From positions 1 to 9,143 of the forward strand of contig CAYVZZ010000095.1 of assembly GCA_964456185.1 (NCBI GenBank): DNA of 9,143 nucleotides, in the 5' to 3' direction. The first letter of the stretch is position 1; each line of letters opens with the position of its first letter. The position numbers and the translations under genes were made by a program. The DNA comes from CAYVZZ01 sp964456185 (GTDB lineage: Bacteria > Pseudomonadota > Gammaproteobacteria > Pseudomonadales > Alcanivoracaceae). Shown here piece by piece: positions 7,507 through 9,143 of this stretch. The notes beneath the pieces are model-generated. The model was given only the letters and a program-made list of their open reading frames with translations. It ran no database searches and was not told where the DNA came from.

Positions 7507-7652
7507 CGCCTGCTGCCGATTTGCTAGGCGCTTTTTTTGAGTTGGCTCACACAGGTCGCCAGAACGTATGAAATATCTGCAATGCAATTGCCCGTGATGC
7601 GAGGACAATCACTGTGCTTAAACGGCAGGCCTCCCGTTTTGACGCGTTAGGC
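7486..7652. repeat. Long imperfect inverted repeat in the icd/acyltransferase intergenic region
   Basis: The intergenic stretch 7445-7708 encodes no convincing protein. Its ends can fold on each other. GCCTAAACG (7486-7494) pairs with CGTTAGGC (7645-7652) apart from one extra A. AAACG (7504-7508) pairs with CGTTT (7635-7639), CCTGC (7509-7513) with GCAGG (7625-7629), and CG-A-TTT (7517-7522) with AAACG (7620-7624). Inside are smaller perfect hairpins: GCAAT/ATTGC (7579-7583 with 7587-7591) and GTGAT/ATCAC (7594-7598 with 7608-7612). A competing local hairpin, AAACGG/CCGTTT (7620-7625 with 7634-7639), also exists. The terminal boxes resemble integron attC ends (see findings), but the span of 167 nt is long for attC and the flanking genes are not a cassette array. 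Confidence 0.35.
7504..7538 (+). terminator. Rho-independent terminator on the plus strand with no visible upstream gene
   Basis: The plus strand reads AAA-CGCCT (7504-7511), then a loop, then AGGCG (7526-7530), C and seven Ts (7532-7538). The 5-bp stem CGCCT/AGGCG can be extended inward by two GC pairs (7512-7513 with 7523-7524) past a one-base bulge. The T-run is on the plus side only, so it would stop rightward transcription. No annotated plus-strand gene lies upstream of it, since icd reads the other way. It may end an antisense or small RNA beginning near or within the start of icd, or block rightward read-through. Confidence 0.5.
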
Positions 7653-7654
7653 GC

Positions 7655-7683
7655 TTGGTTGCGAATGCCAAACTCGTTATAAA
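7655..7683 (+). promoter_or_regulatory. Candidate sigma-70 promoter for the acyltransferase gene
   Basis: TTGGTT (7655-7660; 3 of 6 matches to TTGACA) and TATAAA (7678-7683; 5 of 6 matches to TATAAT) are separated by 17 nt. A start near 7690 would give a leader of only about 19 nt. The -10 is followed by an A-rich tract. The -35 is weak, so the call is tentative. Confidence 0.4.
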
Positions 7684-7703
7684 AAAAGAAAAGGCAGCGA
7701 GTT
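7671..7703. repeat. Inverted repeat AACTCG/CGAGTT bracketing the -10 and ribosome-binding region
   Basis: AACTCG (7671-7676) and CGAGTT (7698-7703) are exact reverse complements around a 21-nt A-rich loop that contains the putative -10 and the AAGG at 7691-7694. It ends 5 nt before the acyltransferase ATG. It could be an operator for a dimeric regulator, or chance; only the repeat itself is seen. Confidence 0.35.
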
Positions 7704-7708
7704 AAGTG

Positions 7709-8329
7709 ATGCAAACTTTTGTCGATATTGGTGATCAGGTACCCAGGCGGGGTAATTGGCTAAGCGTTATGTTGGGGCAGTGGCTGTTAAAGCTATTAGG
7801 TTGGCGGGTTGTCGGTCACATCCCGAATGTGCCGAAGATTATGGCCATCGGCGCGCCACATACCAGTAATATGGATGGATTAGTCGGGGTGGCGGCAATA
7901 TTAGCCATGCGGTTGCGCATTAGCATTATGGTGAAAGACAATCTTTTTCGCTGGCCGTTGACTTCTCTTTGGCGCTTTCTTGGTGTGATACCCGTGCATC
8001 GCGATAGTCCACATGGCTTGGTAGGTCAATCTGTCGATGCCTATCAGTCACACGAGCAACTGTTTTTGGGAATCGCGCCGGAAGGTACGCGCAAAAGTGC
8101 AGCTAGCTGGAAGAGCGGATTTTATCGCATAGCGGAACAGGCGCAGGTGCCTATCATCGTGGCTGTGCTGGATTATCGCCGCAAAGAAATTCGTCTGCCC
8201 TTATGGTTTGTGCCAACGGGAGACTATGAAGCCGATATGGCACGCATATTAGCCTGCTATAAAAAAGTAGGGGCAGCACATCCCGAAAAGATGTCGCTGC
8301 CCCTACGTCAATTGCAAGAGACGGATTAA
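7709..8329 (+). CDS. PlsC-type lysophospholipid/glycerol acyltransferase family protein
   Basis: Predicted acyltransferase of the PlsC/LPLAT family, which transfers a fatty acyl group from acyl-CoA or acyl-ACP to a lysophospholipid, sn-glycerol-3-phosphate ester or similar acceptor at the inner face of the membrane. It has 206 residues from ATG 7709, making it a short, single-domain member. The catalytic HX4D motif is APHTSNMDG (H51, D56). The second motif is FLGVIPVHRD (90-99), the substrate phosphate motif is PEGTRKS (124-130), and the fourth motif is VPIIVAVLDY, where the Pro-Ile segment is typical. There is no signal peptide and no clear membrane-spanning helix; an amphipathic N-terminus (SVMLGQWLLKLLGW) could bind the bilayer. 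An in-frame GTG at 7706 would add one residue. I prefer ATG, with GAG 7 nt before it, but AAGG (7691-7694) is nearer the GTG. The acceptor cannot be told from sequence, and it is not necessarily the housekeeping PlsC. Confidence 0.9.
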   Translation: MQTFVDIGDQVPRRGNWLSVMLGQWLLKLLGWRVVGHIPNVPKIMAIGAPHTSNMDGLVGVAAILAMRLRISIMVKDNLFRWPLTSLWRFLGVIPVHRDSPHGLVGQSVDAYQSHEQLFLGIAPEGTRKSAASWKSGFYRIAEQAQVPIIVAVLDYRRKEIRLPLWFVPTGDYEADMARILACYKKVGAAHPEKMSLPLRQLQETD

Positions 8330-9143
8330 CCAGCCGCCTTTTCGCCGGCGGCTAAGGTTTGCAAAATGAGTGTGTTAATGGTCATTGGACCGACGCCGCC
8401 GGGAACCGGTGTGTAAGCAGATACGCGTTCAATCAGTGCATCCGATAGCTCAATGTCGCCGCATTTTTGTGGGTGAAAGCCGGCGTCGACGACTACGGCA
8501 CCGTCTTTAATCCACTCGGCTTTAATGAATTCCGGTTTGCCGACTGCGCCAACGATAATATCCGCCTGTTTTACCATTTCGGGCAGGTTCTGTGTGCGGC
8601 TGTGGCAAATGGTGACGGTGCAGTTGGCCGCCAGCAGCATCATGGCCATGGGTTTACCTAGAATCGCACTGCGTCCCACAACCACCGCATGCTTGCCTTC
8701 CAGGGGAATATCATAGTGCTGCAAAATACGCATGATGCCTTGCGGGGTGGCCGAGCCGTAAGCCGGTTCGTTCATGCTCATGCGACCAAAGCCGAGGCAA
8801 GTCACCCCATCAACGTCTTTTTCTAACGAAATGGCATCGAAACAGGCACGCTCATCGATCTGCGCCGGAACCGGGTGCTGCAATAAGATGCCGTGAACGN
8901 NNNNNNNNNGTTAATTTTCGCCAGTAGCTCATCGGTGGTTGTGGTATCTGGCATTTCGATAGCAACTGAATCCATGCCGACACGACGGCAGGCATTGCCT
9001 TTCATGCGCACATAAGTGGCAGAGGCGGGGTCGGCACCGACTAGGATGGTAGCTAGGATAGGGGTAGTGCCAGTGGCCTGTTTTAGTTTTTCTACACGCT
9101 GCTGCATGTCAGCTTCTGTGCTTTTTGCTAGTCCTTTGCCATC
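8326..9143 (-). CDS. folD: Bifunctional methylenetetrahydrofolate dehydrogenase/methenyltetrahydrofolate cyclohydrolase (partial; interrupted by an assembly gap)
   Basis: Cytoplasmic one-carbon enzyme that converts 5,10-methylene-THF to 10-formyl-THF with reduction of NADP, feeding purine synthesis and fMet-tRNA formylation. The reading frame enters at the right edge already inside the protein (DGKGLAKSTEAD); probably only about ten N-terminal residues are missing. The catalytic Tyr-Lys motif is YVRMK (codons near 9014-9000). Before the gap the frame reads ELLAKIN. After it, in a different nominal frame, it resumes DVHGILLQHPVPA, the conserved substrate-binding segment. It then shows DVDG, the NADP loop GRSAILGKP, the ICHSRT strand and TPVPGGVGPMT. 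The frame break coincides exactly with ten Ns, so it is an assembly artefact and not a pseudogene. SATPQG replaces the PCTPRG of E. coli FolD, which suggests a divergent FolD subtype. The stop overlaps the acyltransferase stop tail to tail (8326-8329). Confidence 0.93.
8332..8353. repeat. GC-rich hairpin at the convergent gene ends
   Basis: AGCCGCC (8332-8338) and GGCGGCT (8347-8353) form a perfect 7-bp stem with an 8-nt loop. It lies within the last folD codons, just beyond the acyltransferase stop. Neither strand has a T-run after it, so any termination role for the two converging transcripts would be weak or factor-assisted. Confidence 0.4.
8900..8909. other. Assembly gap (10 Ns) inside folD
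   Basis: Ten consecutive Ns separate the N-terminal and main parts of folD. The left flank ends in the third base of a presumed Asp codon (8899), and the right flank ends on a complete Asn codon (8912-8910). The true gap must therefore be 2 modulo 3 nucleotides for the gene to be open. Ten is 1 modulo 3, so the N count is a placeholder. Confidence 0.95.

Noticed and set aside
7568..7597. Nine-codon plus-strand ORF MKYLQCNCP in the intergenic region
   Set aside because: Too short, with no good ribosome site and no attenuator arrangement before the acyltransferase; nothing supports translation.
8881..8883. TTG as start of a 185-residue folD
   Set aside because: The frame continues upstream as DVHGIL, conserved FolD sequence, up to the N run. 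The TTG is an internal leucine codon, so a start here is an artefact of the gap.
8823..9107. 94-residue frame starting MQQRVEKL and ending after the Ns
   Set aside because: Its first part is the true folD N-terminal region. The part after the Ns is out of frame because of the wrong placeholder length. FolD sequence also continues in frame upstream of that ATG to the window edge.
1..9143. Undescribed defence, mobile or biosynthetic system
   Set aside because: All protein-coding genes belong to known housekeeping or transport families. There are no integrases, transposases, direct-repeat arrays, toxin-antitoxin pairs or clusters of unknown genes.

Overview
The window looks like ordinary chromosome from a gammaproteobacterium of the Pseudomonas/Cellvibrio/marine type. 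I infer this from the roughly balanced base composition, from a monomeric NADP-dependent isocitrate dehydrogenase next to mnmA, and from an RnfB-type ferredoxin protein next to metG. I cannot name the species. A run of ten Ns at 8900-8909 shows the sequence is from a scaffolded draft assembly.

Layout, left to right. The minus strand carries a partial APC-family amino acid permease (1-997, C-terminus outside the window). It is followed by a block of four minus-strand genes read in the order icd (7444-5207), mnmA (5198-4086), metG (4007-1998) and rsxB/rnfB-like (1997-1077). Junctions in this block are tight: 8 nt between icd and mnmA, and 0 nt between metG and rsxB (stop TAA directly followed by ATG). 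Between mnmA and metG there are 78 nt holding a perfect 10-bp hairpin. A 264-nt divergent intergenic region (7445-7708) separates icd from a plus-strand PlsC-type acyltransferase (7709-8329). This region is rich in secondary structure and holds a candidate promoter for each flanking gene. The acyltransferase converges on folD (minus strand, 9143-8326, first residues outside the window), and the two stop codons overlap inside one TTAA.

How the genes work together: MnmA (tRNA 2-thiolation at wobble U34) and MetG (methionyl-tRNA synthetase) both serve translation. FolD supplies 10-formyl-THF, which is needed for initiator tRNA formylation and purines, but it lies in a separate transcription unit. 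Icd makes 2-oxoglutarate and NADPH. The RnfB-like protein is a multi-cluster ferredoxin that lacks the usual membrane anchor and carries a long coiled-coil tail; its partner is not visible here.

I found no mobile element, CRISPR array, tRNA, rRNA or convincing undescribed multi-gene system. The items most worth a second look are the soluble RnfB-like protein, the structured icd/acyltransferase intergenic region (a plus-strand terminator with no visible gene, and an attC-like long inverted repeat), the mnmA-metG hairpin, and the folD gap, whose true length cannot be 10 nt.
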